Assembly (NCBI RefSeq): GCF_001427825.1
Contig: NZ_LMGT01000006.1
Location: forward strand, 124,001-188,000
DNA from: Brevundimonas sp. Root608
GTDB lineage: Bacteria; Pseudomonadota; Alphaproteobacteria; Caulobacterales; Caulobacteraceae
DNA length: 64,000 nucleotides
Reading direction: 5' to 3'
A program made the translations under genes and the position numbers. How positions within the stretch are numbered: the stretch's first letter is position 1; every line of letters starts with the position of its first letter. Shown here piece by piece: positions 7,967 to 17,113 of this stretch. Below the pieces are notes generated by a model that saw nothing but the letters and a program-made list of their open reading frames with translations, was not told where the DNA came from and ran no database searches.

Positions 7967-8901
7967 GGCTGGACCTCCATTTCCTTGGTCGGCGCGCGGC
8001 CGATAAAGTCGCGCGGGCTGGACCGCACCTCTTCCACCAGGCCTTCAAGCGCCCGCGTGGCGTCCTCAAGGCTCTGGATCGACTGCTGCAGCTGCGGCAG
8101 GCCGGTGGTGGCGAAATCGCTGACCGGCCGTTCCAGTCCGCTGATGGTGCGGTTGGCCGACGTCGCGGCTTCCGCGGCCTGCTCGGCCGCCCGGTTGATG
8201 TTGGCGATCGCCTGACGGCCGTCGCCCTCGATCAGCTGACGCGCGCTGACGCCGAGCGCCTGGTATTCGCCGATGGCGGCGTTGGCCTTGGCCAGGGCCT
8301 GCTCGAGTTCGGCGAACATCCCCTTGCGGGCCTCGAGTTCGCTCGACAGGGCCTCGACGTTCTTCACGCTGGTCGAGAACGATCGGATGTTGTCGTCCGA
8401 AAGCACCCGGTTGATCCGGTTCAGAGCATCCACGGCCTGCGCCAGCACCGTCCCCGAGCCGCTGAGCAGCTCGGCGATCGGCGACGGCTGGCTCTGGATC
8501 ACGGGCACGACATTGTCCGGATACTGGGTCTTCAGGATCGCGCTCTGCGGATTGCCGGCGGTGACCTGGATATAGTTCAGGCCGGTGATGCCCTGGGGCT
8601 CCAGCTGGGCCCGCGAGGTCACCCGTATCGGGGTGGTGCCGTCCACGCGGATGCGGGCGATAACCTGGTCGCCCTTCTTCGGGTCGAGGTTCAGGTCGGT
8701 CACCTCGCCGACGCGGATGCCGTTGAAATGGACCTCGCCGCCCTCCGAAAGCCCCCGCACCGGTCCGTAGAAGACGATGTCATAGACGTCGTAGTCGTCG
8801 TTGAATTGCAGGCGGGCCAGCCAGATGCTGAACACCGCCAGCGCCGCCAGAAGGGCGATGGTGGCGATGCCGACGGCGGCATAATGGGCGTCTCGTTCCA
8901 T
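7963..8901 (-). CDS. MlaD/MCE-domain periplasmic lipid-binding protein
   Basis: The protein has 312 residues. One N-terminal membrane anchor is at about 10-30. The MCE domain is at about 38-115, with VRGLSEGGEVHFNGIRVGEV and PQGITGLNYIQV. A long predicted helical region with Ala-rich heptads follows at about 160-290. MCE proteins form hexamers that carry phospholipids between the inner and outer membranes. This one is longer than E. coli MlaD (about 180 residues), resembling the mycobacterial and LetB-type extended forms. It is translated from the same operon as the permease and ATPase. Confidence 0.9.
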   Translation of the reverse strand: MERDAHYAAVGIATIALLAALAVFSIWLARLQFNDDYDVYDIVFYGPVRGLSEGGEVHFNGIRVGEVTDLNLDPKKGDQVIARIRVDGTTPIRVTSRAQLEPQGITGLNYIQVTAGNPQSAILKTQYPDNVVPVIQSQPSPIAELLSGSGTVLAQAVDALNRINRVLSDDNIRSFSTSVKNVEALSSELEARKGMFAELEQALAKANAAIGEYQALGVSARQLIEGDGRQAIANINRAAEQAAEAATSANRTISGLERPVSDFATTGLPQLQQSIQSLEDATRALEGLVEEVRSSPRDFIGRAPTKEMEVQP

Positions 8902-8915
8902 CTGGTCCGCTCTCC

Positions 8916-9707
8916 TCAGGCGGCTCTGTCGGCGGCGCGTCCGCGCGGCCCCAGAAAATATTCCTTGATCCAGGGATGATCAGAACGCTCGAGCTCCTGA
9001 ACCGTCGCCTTGGCCACAATACGTTTGTCGGCGACCACGGCCACCTTGTCCGTGATGGCATAGAGGCTGTCGAGGTCGTGGGTGATCATGAAGACGGTCA
9101 GCCCGAGGTCGTCGGAAAGCCTTCGGATCAGGTCGTCAAAGGCCGCCGCCCCGATGGGGTCGAGGCCGGCGGTCGGTTCGTCGAGGAACAGGAGTTCCGG
9201 GTCCAGCGCCAGCGCGCGGGCGAGGCCGACGCGCTTGCGCATGCCGCCGGACAATTCGGCCGGCTTCAGATGGTGGGAGTCCGGCTTCAGCCCGACCATC
9301 GCGATCTTCATCTCGGCAAGCTCGCGGATCACGTCCTTCGGCAGCCGGGTGTGTTCAACCAGGGGCGACGCGACATTCTCTATGACGCTCAGCGCGGAGA
9401 ACAGGGCGCCTTGCTGGAACAGAATGCCTGTTCGCCGTTCGACGTCGGCTTCCTGGTCCGCTCCCATGGTCGCGCGGTCGTAGCCCAGGATGCTGACGGA
9501 GCCGCCCTCGGGCTCCTTGAGGCCGATGATCGAGTTGAGCAGGACGGTCTTGCCCGAACCGGAGCCGCCGACGACGCCGAGGACTTCGCCGCGCTCGACG
9601 ACGAGGTCGAGGTTTTCGTGGATCACCCGCTCCCCGAACTGGCTCAGCAGGCCGCGCACCTCGATCAGGTGTTCGGGCGCGGTCGGGGTCGCAGCCGGGG
9701 CGGTCAC
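8916..9707 (-). CDS. Mla-type ABC transporter ATP-binding protein
   Basis: The protein has 263 residues. Walker A GGSGSGKT is at 47-54, the Q-loop FQQG near 97-100, signature LSGGM at 152-156, Walker B LLFLDEP at 172-178 and the H-loop in MITHD. Variants near the signature (MRKRVGLARAL) match MlaF/MkL-type ATPases of lipid transporters. I set the start at GTG 9707, which overlaps the permease stop (GTGA); the frame is open further upstream, but that would run into the permease. It powers lipid movement together with the MlaE permease. Confidence 0.93.
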   Translation of the reverse strand: MTAPAATPTAPEHLIEVRGLLSQFGERVIHENLDLVVERGEVLGVVGGSGSGKTVLLNSIIGLKEPEGGSVSILGYDRATMGADQEADVERRTGILFQQGALFSALSVIENVASPLVEHTRLPKDVIRELAEMKIAMVGLKPDSHHLKPAELSGGMRKRVGLARALALDPELLFLDEPTAGLDPIGAAAFDDLIRRLSDDLGLTVFMITHDLDSLYAITDKVAVVADKRIVAKATVQELERSDHPWIKEYFLGPRGRAADRAA

Positions 9708-10819
9708 CAGTTCAGCTCCAGGAAGATCATCGCAAATACGGCGTCCAGGAAGATGATGGCGAAGATCGCCTGCACCACGGCGGCGGTGACCCTGCGGCCA
9801 AGGCTCTCCACATCGCCCGCAACGGCCATGCCCTGACGGCACCCGATGGCCGCGATGACCACCGCGAACACAGGCGCCTTGAGCAGGCCGACGCCGAGGT
9901 GAGTGCTCATCTTGGCGTCCTCGGTCATCCGCTGGATGAAGAAGGCGGGTCCGTATCCCAGTTCCGCCCAGGTCACGATCAAACCGCCGAACAGGCCGGC
10001 GATCATGCCAACGAAGGTCAGCAACGGCAGCATGGCGAGCATCGCGGCAAGCCGTGGGATCACCAGCGCCTGGAACGGATTGACGCCCATCACTCGCATG
10101 GCGTCGACCTCCTGGTTCATCCGCATCGAGCCGATCTCGGCCGCGAACGACGACGATGACCGGCCTGCAAGCAGGACCGACGTGATGACCACGGCGAACT
10201 CGCGAAGCACCGACACGGCGACCAGTTGCACGGTGAAGACGCCGGCGCCGAACTGGGTCAGCAGATTCGCGCCCAGGAAGGCGATGACCGCCCCGATGAA
10301 GAAATTCGTCGTGGCGATGATCGGGATGGCGTCCAGCCCCGACCGTTCGCCCTGGCTGAACCAGGCGGCCCAGCGAATCCGGCCGGGATGGCCCAGGGCC
10401 GTTCCGACCGCCACGATCAGCCGACCGAAGAAGGCCATCGATAGTGTGGCTTCGGCCGCGATATCGCCCACGCCGCGGCCGACCTTGGCGAAGCCGCGCA
10501 CCCATCCGGGCGACCGCTTTGGCGGAACCGCGCTTTCACGCTCCAGCTTCGCCACCAAGGCGTAGGTGCGGCCAGCCTCGGGACGCTGGGTCCAGGTGGA
10601 CTTGGGCAGGACGCCTCCGACGGCCTGGACGATGGCCAGGGCGCCGGCCGTATCGAACCGGCCCAGTTCCGTCAGGTCGACCGCCCCGATCTCCCGGTCG
10701 TGCAGTTCCTCGTTCAGCCGGCGCGAGATCCGGCCAAGCTCGGTCGCGGTCCAGTCGCCGGTCAAGCGCAGGGTCAGACCCGGTTCGCCGTCGTCGATGT
10801 CAAAATCCGCTACGGCCAT
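9704..10819 (-). CDS. STAS-MlaE fusion permease of the lipid ABC transporter
   Basis: The protein has 371 residues. An N-terminal STAS-like domain (about 1-95) includes GAVDLTELGRFDTAGALAIVQ. The MlaE permease domain (about 120-371) has several membrane helices and the family signature around EIGSMRMNQEVDAMRVMGV. In E. coli the STAS protein MlaB is separate; here it is fused, as in a subset of proteobacteria. I chose ATG 10819, preceded by AGGGG, over a longer frame starting at 10918. The gene leads the four-gene operon. Confidence 0.9.
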   Translation of the reverse strand: MAVADFDIDDGEPGLTLRLTGDWTATELGRISRRLNEELHDREIGAVDLTELGRFDTAGALAIVQAVGGVLPKSTWTQRPEAGRTYALVAKLERESAVPPKRSPGWVRGFAKVGRGVGDIAAEATLSMAFFGRLIVAVGTALGHPGRIRWAAWFSQGERSGLDAIPIIATTNFFIGAVIAFLGANLLTQFGAGVFTVQLVAVSVLREFAVVITSVLLAGRSSSSFAAEIGSMRMNQEVDAMRVMGVNPFQALVIPRLAAMLAMLPLLTFVGMIAGLFGGLIVTWAELGYGPAFFIQRMTEDAKMSTHLGVGLLKAPVFAVVIAAIGCRQGMAVAGDVESLGRRVTAAVVQAIFAIIFLDAVFAMIFLELNW

Positions 10820-10930
10820 GCCCCTACCTAGATTGCGCCGTTCGATTTGCCTACGCCGGCCGAACGGCAAAGCTGGGGCAGACCTCACAACGCGGCGCCG
10901 CCGTATTCGTTCAGCCACGGTTTCAGATGT

Positions 10931-12367
10931 TTAAAGGTCAAGCAGCGCCCGCACGCGCGTCAGATCTTCGACGAAGCGGCCGCGTTCGACGGTTTGGCTG
11001 ACCTCGTCCGGCAGACGCAGCAGGTACGAAGGGTGCACGGTCATCAGGACGCGGGACCCATCGGGCTGGGCGATCACTTGACCCCGTTCCTTCGTCACCG
11101 CCGCCCTGCGGCCCAGCACCCCCAGCGCCGCTGTCGCGCCCAGGGTCACAATGACCTTCGGCTTCACCAGCCGCCGTTCCGCTTCCAGCCACCAGCGGCA
11201 GGCGCTGACCTCGCTGGCGAGCGGCGTCCTGTGAATACGACGCTTCCCCCGCGGCTCGTGCTTGAAATGCTTCACGGCGTTGGTGACGAAGAGGTCGTCC
11301 CGGTTGATCCCCGCTTCCTCGAGCGCGGCGTCCAGGACCCCGCCCGCGGGGCCGACGAAAGGACGGCCTGTCAGGTCTTCGTGATCGCCTGGCTGTTCGC
11401 CCACGATCATCAGCCGCGCCTTCCTCGGCCCCTCGCCGCAAACACCCTGGGTCGCGTCCCGCCACAGCGGACAGTGCCGGCACGCCTGAACCGCCTGACC
11501 CAGTTCTTCCAGCGTCGAGGGCACGAACCCTTCATCGAAGGCGTGATCGCGCCCCATGCGCGACAGGGTCTTCGCGAGACGCGGATTGGGCTGGGGTGCG
11601 GGCATGGCGACCATGGCTTCGGTGCGAAGCGCCGCCCGAGCCACCAGTTCCGGGATCAGTGCCGCCTCGGGCAGGTTTTTCCAGTACCGTTTGGGCATTT
11701 CGCCCTGCATGGTCTTGGTCTTCAGCCGCGCCGGATTGAAGGTGGAGGCATAGTAAGTCTTCCAGAATTCCTCGATCTCGTCCTGCGCCGGCGCCATGTC
11801 GCGTGTCGCCGGTGGACCGAACGTCAGCGTCTCCCCGTTCCAGATGGCGCTGCCGTCCGGGGTCAGGATCGACCAGCGCATGGTCGTGAAGCGCCGGACG
11901 AAGAACGGCGCCGTCCTCTCCACCACCCGATGCGCCGGCTCGAACCAGGCGACCCACGCCTCGCCCGTCGAGTCCTCGACCCGCCGGAAGCGGACAAAGG
12001 CCTTCATCTTGTGGCTGGCGCGACTGACGTTTTTCGCCCGCTCCAGGGCGTCGGCCACGTCGGCGTCGGTGACCACCTTCATCAGGTCGGGCTCGTCCTT
12101 CAGCCGCCACAGCAGCCGGTACATGAGGTCGAAACGGTCGTCGGACCGGTGGAGGATCACCGCCCTCGCCAGATCGACGAAGGCCTTGGGCGCGGCGAAC
12201 GCGGGCCCGCCGCCGCTCGGCGGTCCAGCCTCGTCGAACAGCCTGCCCTCATTCGCGCCCATCCTGAAGGCAGCCGCGCCGGGCGGCACCCCGGCTTGCC
12301 GGAACGCACGCGCCGCCTTCCGCCAGCCGTCGAAATCCGTCTGATGCGTCAGCGAGGCGACGCGCAT
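10931..12367 (-). CDS. UdgX-family uracil-DNA binding protein with N-terminal DUF4130 domain
   Basis: The protein has 478 residues in two parts. The N-terminal half (about 1-230) matches the DUF4130/TIGR03915-type putative DNA repair domain. The C-terminal part (about 270-478) is a family 4-like uracil-DNA glycosylase with Cys ligands for an iron-sulfur cluster starting at CRHCPLW. The loop KRRIH is at 375-379. In mycobacterial UdgX the His of this loop links covalently to the DNA abasic site after uracil removal, so His379 is the expected nucleophile. The gene overlaps the radical-SAM gene by one base (TGATG) and is surely cotranscribed with it. Confidence 0.9.
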   Translation of the reverse strand: MRVASLTHQTDFDGWRKAARAFRQAGVPPGAAAFRMGANEGRLFDEAGPPSGGGPAFAAPKAFVDLARAVILHRSDDRFDLMYRLLWRLKDEPDLMKVVTDADVADALERAKNVSRASHKMKAFVRFRRVEDSTGEAWVAWFEPAHRVVERTAPFFVRRFTTMRWSILTPDGSAIWNGETLTFGPPATRDMAPAQDEIEEFWKTYYASTFNPARLKTKTMQGEMPKRYWKNLPEAALIPELVARAALRTEAMVAMPAPQPNPRLAKTLSRMGRDHAFDEGFVPSTLEELGQAVQACRHCPLWRDATQGVCGEGPRKARLMIVGEQPGDHEDLTGRPFVGPAGGVLDAALEEAGINRDDLFVTNAVKHFKHEPRGKRRIHRTPLASEVSACRWWLEAERRLVKPKVIVTLGATAALGVLGRRAAVTKERGQVIAQPDGSRVLMTVHPSYLLRLPDEVSQTVERGRFVEDLTRVRALLDL

Positions 12368-13608
12368 CAGAAAAGGCTCATCTGGACCGGCTTGGGTTCC
12401 GGGACGATCCGGGCGCGAAGGTCAGCCGCGTCTGTCAACCCACCCGGCGTCCAGTCCAGAGCAGTGATGAAGGGCCGCACCTTGTCGATGCCGCGGCACA
12501 GCCGGCCGATGTCCTCCAGCCGCAAGGTCCGCCAGCGTCGGACCTGAACGATCCGGTTGACCGACTTTACGCCGAGGCCCGGCACCCGCAGCAGCATCTC
12601 GCGCGGTCCGGTGTTCACATCGACCGGGAACGAAGCGCGGGAGTTCAGCGCCCAGGCCAGTTTGGGATCGATGGCCAGATCGAGCATCCCGTCCACGGCG
12701 GCCTCGCCGATCTCGGGCGGTGAAAAGCCGTAGAACCGCATCAGCCAGTCGGCCTGGTACAGGCGGTGCTCGCGCATCAACGGGGGCTTCGACAGGGGTA
12801 GCGCGCTGGACGAATCCGGGATCGGGCTGAAGGCCGAGTAGTAGACGCGGCGCAGGCCGTAACCGCCGTACAGCGAGGCCGCCCGGTCGATGATCTCGGT
12901 GTCCGGCGCCCCGTCGGCGCCGACGATCAGCTGGGTCGACTGGCCCGCCGGCGCGAATTTCGGAGGCTGCGCCCGATCTCTCCTGTCCGGCCGCGCCGCA
13001 TCGACCTTCAGTCGCACCTGGCCCATGGCCTTCTTGATGACGCCGACGTCCTTCTGGGGAGCCAGCCGCCGCAAGGCCTCGTCGCGCGGCAGTTCGATGT
13101 TGGCGGACAGACGGTCGGCGTAGCGACCCGCCTCCTCAATCAGTCCCGGATCGGCTTCAGGGATCAGCTTGAGATGGATGTAACCGCGGAAGTCGTGCTC
13201 CTCCCGCAGCGTCTTCGCCACAAGCACCAGCTGCTCCATCGTATAGTCCCCGGAGCGGATGATGCCCGACGACAGGAACAGGCCCTCGATATAGTTCCGC
13301 CTGTAGAAGTTCAGCGTCAGCTGGACGACCTCGTCGACCGTGAAGCGTGCGCGCGGAACGTTGGAGGACGCCCGGTTGATGCAGTAGGCGCAGTCGTAGA
13401 CGCAGAAATTGGTCAGCAGGATCTTGAGCAGCGACACGCACCGGCCGTCCGGGGTGTAGGCGTGACAGATGCCCATGCCCTCCGTCGAGCCGATCCCCTT
13501 GCCGCCTGTCGAGTCGCGTTTCGACGTTCCCGATGACGCGCAACTGGCGTCATACTTGGCCGCGTCCGCGAGGATCGCCAATTTTCTGCGGAGGTCGATC
13601 TGGGTCAT
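12367..13608 (-). CDS. Putative DNA modification/repair radical SAM protein (TIGR03916-like)
   Basis: The protein has 413 residues. The radical-SAM cluster motif C69-x3-C73-x2-C76 lies in LTNFCVYDCAYCINR. A helix-hairpin-helix segment, RVPGLGVKSVNRIVQVRR, is near residue 345 and suggests DNA contact. The family is nearly always next to a UdgX/DUF4130 gene, as here. The chemistry is unknown; it is presumed to act on modified or damaged DNA bases. Start ATG 13608 sits 64 bp from the end of flgL, so this operon begins in a short gap. Confidence 0.88.
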   Translation of the reverse strand: MTQIDLRRKLAILADAAKYDASCASSGTSKRDSTGGKGIGSTEGMGICHAYTPDGRCVSLLKILLTNFCVYDCAYCINRASSNVPRARFTVDEVVQLTLNFYRRNYIEGLFLSSGIIRSGDYTMEQLVLVAKTLREEHDFRGYIHLKLIPEADPGLIEEAGRYADRLSANIELPRDEALRRLAPQKDVGVIKKAMGQVRLKVDAARPDRRDRAQPPKFAPAGQSTQLIVGADGAPDTEIIDRAASLYGGYGLRRVYYSAFSPIPDSSSALPLSKPPLMREHRLYQADWLMRFYGFSPPEIGEAAVDGMLDLAIDPKLAWALNSRASFPVDVNTGPREMLLRVPGLGVKSVNRIVQVRRWRTLRLEDIGRLCRGIDKVRPFITALDWTPGGLTDAADLRARIVPEPKPVQMSLF

Positions 13609-13672
13609 GCGTTCATGGTATGTTCCATGCGCGCACCGCGGTCCAGCGTGGCCATAAAGGCGATTTGTCGCG

Positions 13673-14602
13673 TCAGCTCAGATAGTTGAGCAGGGACACC
13701 TGACGCAGCTGGCTGATCACCTGCGCCGAGGCCTGGATCGCGATCTGAGACAACTGCAGATCGGTCACAGCCTTGGCCATGTCAGCGTCCGTCCGGCTCG
13801 ACACCAGTTCGTCCAGCGCGTTCTTCTGGGCGGTGTGGCCGGCCGAGATGCTCTCCACCTGCTTGGCCAGCGAGCCGGTCTTGGCCACCTTGTCGATAAC
13901 GGCCGAGCCGGCCTGTTCCAGCCGGCTGAGCTGGGTGGTCAGGAAGGTCTTCTGCGCCTCGGTCAGCTTGCCGGTCAGCGGCCCCTGCCCCGCCGTCGCG
14001 TGGAAAATCTGCACGTCGCGCAGAATGCCCAGCACATCCGTCCCCAGTTCGTCGGCCAGGAATCCGGTCTCCAGCGTCGTGCCGTCGGCCACCCGGCTGA
14101 CCGTCTTCAGGGCGTCGTTCCGGAAGACCGAGGCGACGCCGGGCGCGGCCGCGAGCTCGGTCAGGTTCGTTACATCCAGAGGCGCGGTCGTGGTCGAGGC
14201 GCCGGCGAACAGATAGCCCCCCTGGTGCCGCATGTTCAGGCCGCCGCGGATCGACTGGAACTGGCCTTCCATCTCCAGCATGAGGGACCCGGCGGAATCC
14301 GTAGACAGCGCGCTGCCGATGGCCTCGCGCAGACCGCTGATGCCGTCGTTGATCTGGTTCATCGCCAGATCCTGGGTGGTCAGGCGTGACGTCACCGCCT
14401 CGGCCGTGTCGATGAAGCCCTGTATGCGGCTCTGGGCCCCTTTCAACGCCGTGAGCGTCTCGGACTGCCGACCGAAGCCGGTCAGGTCGGTCGCGTTCTT
14501 CTGGGTCGAGACCCGCTCCTGCGCCTCGGCCGACCGCGTTTGCGTGTTCATCAGGTTCAGCAGGGCCGACTGATAATTTCCGTAGGTGGCGACGCGGGTC
14601 AT
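13673..14602 (-). CDS. flgL: Flagellar hook-associated protein 3 (hook-filament junction)
   Basis: The protein has 309 residues. N-terminal MTRVATYGNYQSALLNL and C-terminal DLQLSQIAIQASAQV are flagellin/FlgL-like coiled ends. The centre holds GGYLFAGASTTTAPL, a typical FlgL block. It forms the second junction ring between hook and filament. I set the start at 14602, which shares its A with the flgK stop (TGATG), rather than an upstream ATG at 14641 inside flgK. It is the last gene of the sigma-54-driven flgK-flgL unit. Confidence 0.9.
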   Translation of the reverse strand: MTRVATYGNYQSALLNLMNTQTRSAEAQERVSTQKNATDLTGFGRQSETLTALKGAQSRIQGFIDTAEAVTSRLTTQDLAMNQINDGISGLREAIGSALSTDSAGSLMLEMEGQFQSIRGGLNMRHQGGYLFAGASTTTAPLDVTNLTELAAAPGVASVFRNDALKTVSRVADGTTLETGFLADELGTDVLGILRDVQIFHATAGQGPLTGKLTEAQKTFLTTQLSRLEQAGSAVIDKVAKTGSLAKQVESISAGHTAQKNALDELVSSRTDADMAKAVTDLQLSQIAIQASAQVISQLRQVSLLNYLS

Positions 14603-16716
14603 CAGACAATCCCCATCAGCGTTTCGTACATGTCCTTGCACGCCTGGATCAGGCGGGCGGAAGCGTTGAAGGCCTGTTGGTAGGTGGTCATCAGCACCAG
14701 TTCCTCATCCAGATTGACGCCTTCGTGCGCCGTCTGGCGGGAACTGGCCTCCGAGTAGAGCGCCGCCGCTGTCTCCTGGCGGTTCTTCGCCGCCGCCGCC
14801 CGGCCGCCGATTTCGCCCGACATTTCGGAGGCGTAGCGCGACACCGAGATCGAACCGCCCGTGGATCCGCCGGCCGGCTGGAAATTGGCCGACTGCTCTC
14901 CGGCGTCGGCCAGGACAAGCGCGCCGCGGCCGTCGCCCGTGCTGAGAGCCGTCGTGCCGGCGGCCGCCGCCAGATTGAGCTGCGCCAGCGCCAGTCTCGA
15001 GGGCGTCTGCCGGATGTCCGCGCGCAGGGCGAAGCTGTCGGCCCGGGACGAACGGACGCCGCCGGCGATGCCGAACAACTCAGTGACCGACACGCCCGAG
15101 GGGACTTGGGTCGTCGTGTCCGCGAGGACGCTGAGGATCGGGGCCGGATTGCCGTAACCCGTAAAGCTCAGCGAACCGTCGGAGGCGAGAGAGAAGGCCC
15201 CGAAGCGCCCGATCCCGAGCGCGGGGTCGTTCAGGCGGTTGACGAGGTCGCCCACGGTCCCGCCAGGCGGGACAGCAACCTCAAGATCGCGCAACCGCGA
15301 TCCCGTTTCGCCGGTGAAGCGGAAAGTCAGGGTTTCGCCGGTGGTGAAGCCGTGCGGAGACGCCGCCGTCAGACCGTTGTCGTAAAAGGCGGGGCGGTCG
15401 GCCGAGATCAGGTCGTTGAGACCGAAATAGTGCGAAAAGCCCCTGCCCGCCTTTGCCGAAGGCGTGGTCGCGTCGTCCGCGACGGCGACGCCATTCGGAG
15501 CCGTCGCCGTGATGCTGAGACGGCCGTCGGCGAAGCTGGCCGTGGCGGCCCCGCCCAGCTGGGCGTTCAGGACGGTCAGGAAGTTCGCCGGTGTGGCCGG
15601 AGCGCCGTTGACGGTCATGGTCGCGCCGGAGAAGACGATGTCCGCCCGGCTCTGGACGACGCCCGCCGCATTGGTGATCGCGACGGTGGTCTGCCCGGCG
15701 AAGCCGGCGATGGCGGTTTCGAACGACTGGCCGACGTTCCGTCCTTTCAGGCTGATCGGGGCCGGCACCGAGGAGTTCGCATTGTGCGCGCGGTTCAACT
15801 CGTCCGCGACATGGGAAACCAGTTCCGCCAGGCGCTCGGCCGCCGCTGGCGCCTCGATGTCGCGCAGTTCGACCAGGCCCTTGATCTCGCCCGAGGTGAC
15901 GCTGTCCAGGAGAGAGCGCTTCTGACCGCCCGGCTCGGTGATCCACAGTTCGTTGAAGGCCGTCTCGCCCGTGACGGTGCCCGCGCGGTTGTAGTCCAGC
16001 GTAGCCGCGCCTTGACCGGCCAGCAGGGTGCCCGAACCGGTCCGGATCGACACGCCGCCGACGGGCCGGACCGAGACCCGGATGTCCACCATTTCCGCCA
16101 GTTGGCCGATCAGGGCCGCCTGGGCCGTTTCGGCCCCGGAGGCGTCGCCATCGACGGCGGTGGCGCGGGCGATTTCGAGGTTCAGGCTCTCGATCTGCTT
16201 GAGGAGGCCATTGGTCTTTTCGATCGCGCTCTGGATACGGCCGTCGGCGTCCTCGCGGACCGCCTGGATCTGTTTGCCGATGCGGCCGGCCTCGTCGAAC
16301 AGGGCCTGGGTCTTGAACAGGGCGTCCTGACGGCGCGGCGAGGAGGTCGGATCCTCGGCGCTGGCGGCGAAGGCCGAAAACACGCCATCGACCTGGGAGA
16401 AGAAGCCGCTGTCGCCGCCGGGATCGCCGAAAAGCGACTGGATGCGGTCATACAGTTCGTAACGCACGCTTTCGCGCGCGGCGTTCGCGCCGGCGTTCAG
16501 GCTGGCGGCCTGGAGAAAGCGGTCGGTCGCCAGACGGATGCGGGACACCTCGACGCCGGAGCCCATGCCCTGGCTGGTCAGGGAGGTCTGATCCGCGATC
16601 TTGCGGACATAGCCGGGCGTGTTGACGTTGGAGACGTTGTCCGAGACGACGCGCAACTGGGTCTGGGCGGTGGCCAGTCCCGAAGTCGCCGTGTTCATGA
16701 TGGCGTTCAGCGACAT
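14602..16716 (-). CDS. flgK: Flagellar hook-associated protein 1
   Basis: The protein has 704 residues, longer than the about 550 of E. coli. The N-terminal rod motif includes LRVVSDNVSNVNTPGYVRK. The C-terminus contains NLDEELVLMTTYQQAFNAS and ends in a coiled region, both standard for FlgK. The extra length lies in the central, surface-exposed region at about 300-560. It forms the first hook-filament junction ring. A sigma-54-type promoter on the same strand is at 16862-16876, giving an untranslated leader of about 130 nt. Confidence 0.94.
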   Translation of the reverse strand: MSLNAIMNTATSGLATAQTQLRVVSDNVSNVNTPGYVRKIADQTSLTSQGMGSGVEVSRIRLATDRFLQAASLNAGANAARESVRYELYDRIQSLFGDPGGDSGFFSQVDGVFSAFAASAEDPTSSPRRQDALFKTQALFDEAGRIGKQIQAVREDADGRIQSAIEKTNGLLKQIESLNLEIARATAVDGDASGAETAQAALIGQLAEMVDIRVSVRPVGGVSIRTGSGTLLAGQGAATLDYNRAGTVTGETAFNELWITEPGGQKRSLLDSVTSGEIKGLVELRDIEAPAAAERLAELVSHVADELNRAHNANSSVPAPISLKGRNVGQSFETAIAGFAGQTTVAITNAAGVVQSRADIVFSGATMTVNGAPATPANFLTVLNAQLGGAATASFADGRLSITATAPNGVAVADDATTPSAKAGRGFSHYFGLNDLISADRPAFYDNGLTAASPHGFTTGETLTFRFTGETGSRLRDLEVAVPPGGTVGDLVNRLNDPALGIGRFGAFSLASDGSLSFTGYGNPAPILSVLADTTTQVPSGVSVTELFGIAGGVRSSRADSFALRADIRQTPSRLALAQLNLAAAAGTTALSTGDGRGALVLADAGEQSANFQPAGGSTGGSISVSRYASEMSGEIGGRAAAAKNRQETAAALYSEASSRQTAHEGVNLDEELVLMTTYQQAFNASARLIQACKDMYETLMGIV

Positions 16717-16861
16717 CCGGCGGTCTCCATACGAGCGGCGCCCGGCAAGCCCTGCCAGCCGACGAGCGATTTTTGCCCGGCGTCCCGCGCAGGGATGGCC
16801 GGCAAGTCCTTGATTTTACGCGCTACCGCGTTTCGCGCCTGGGTCATGACCGTTGATGAGC

Positions 16862-16876
16862 GCAAGGGGCGGGCCA
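16862..16876 (-). promoter_or_regulatory. Sigma-54 promoter for flgK-flgL
   Basis: Read on the minus strand the sequence is TGGCCCGCCCCTTGC, with GG and GC separated by exactly 10 nt. This matches the -24/-12 consensus TGGCACG-N4-TTGC. Transcription would begin near 16850. Caulobacter hook genes use sigma-54 with the activator FlbD, so this fits the gene it faces. Confidence 0.75.
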
Positions 16877-17025
16877 GCCGCGACGACCGCACCGGTCGAT
16901 CGTCGCCGGCGCCGGGCAAGAATCGTCGGCACGCGGCAAGTTTCGACCGGACGCGAGGCGATGACGCCTCTCGGTGCATTTCCTTTTCTTACGCTTTTTC
17001 AGTCGCTTCCGGCCCCGGGCCGAGT

Positions 17026-17040
17026 TGGCCCGCGACTTGC
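17026..17040 (+). promoter_or_regulatory. Sigma-54 promoter for fliK-flgD-flgE
   Basis: TGGCCCGCGACTTGC has the GG-N10-GC spacing of a sigma-54 promoter and nearly the same -24 and -12 bases as the flgK promoter. Transcription would begin near 17052, about 60 nt before the fliK ATG at 17114. Confidence 0.8.
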
Positions 17041-17113
17041 GCCATGGGGTCTGAATGTTCGGCGCAGCAAGCGCCCAAGCCACCATCGCCTTCGCGACCA
17101 TCCCCCCGGGACA

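Larger units (their letters stand above)
16717..17113. other. 397-bp divergent flagellar control region
   Basis: This gap separates flgK (leftward) from fliK (rightward). It holds two sigma-54-type -24/-12 sequences, one on each strand, at 16862-16876 and 17026-17040. The 149 bp between them would be the natural place for FlbD and IHF sites, but I could not identify those with confidence. A long open frame continues upstream of fliK through this region; I do not think it is translated. Confidence 0.65.
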
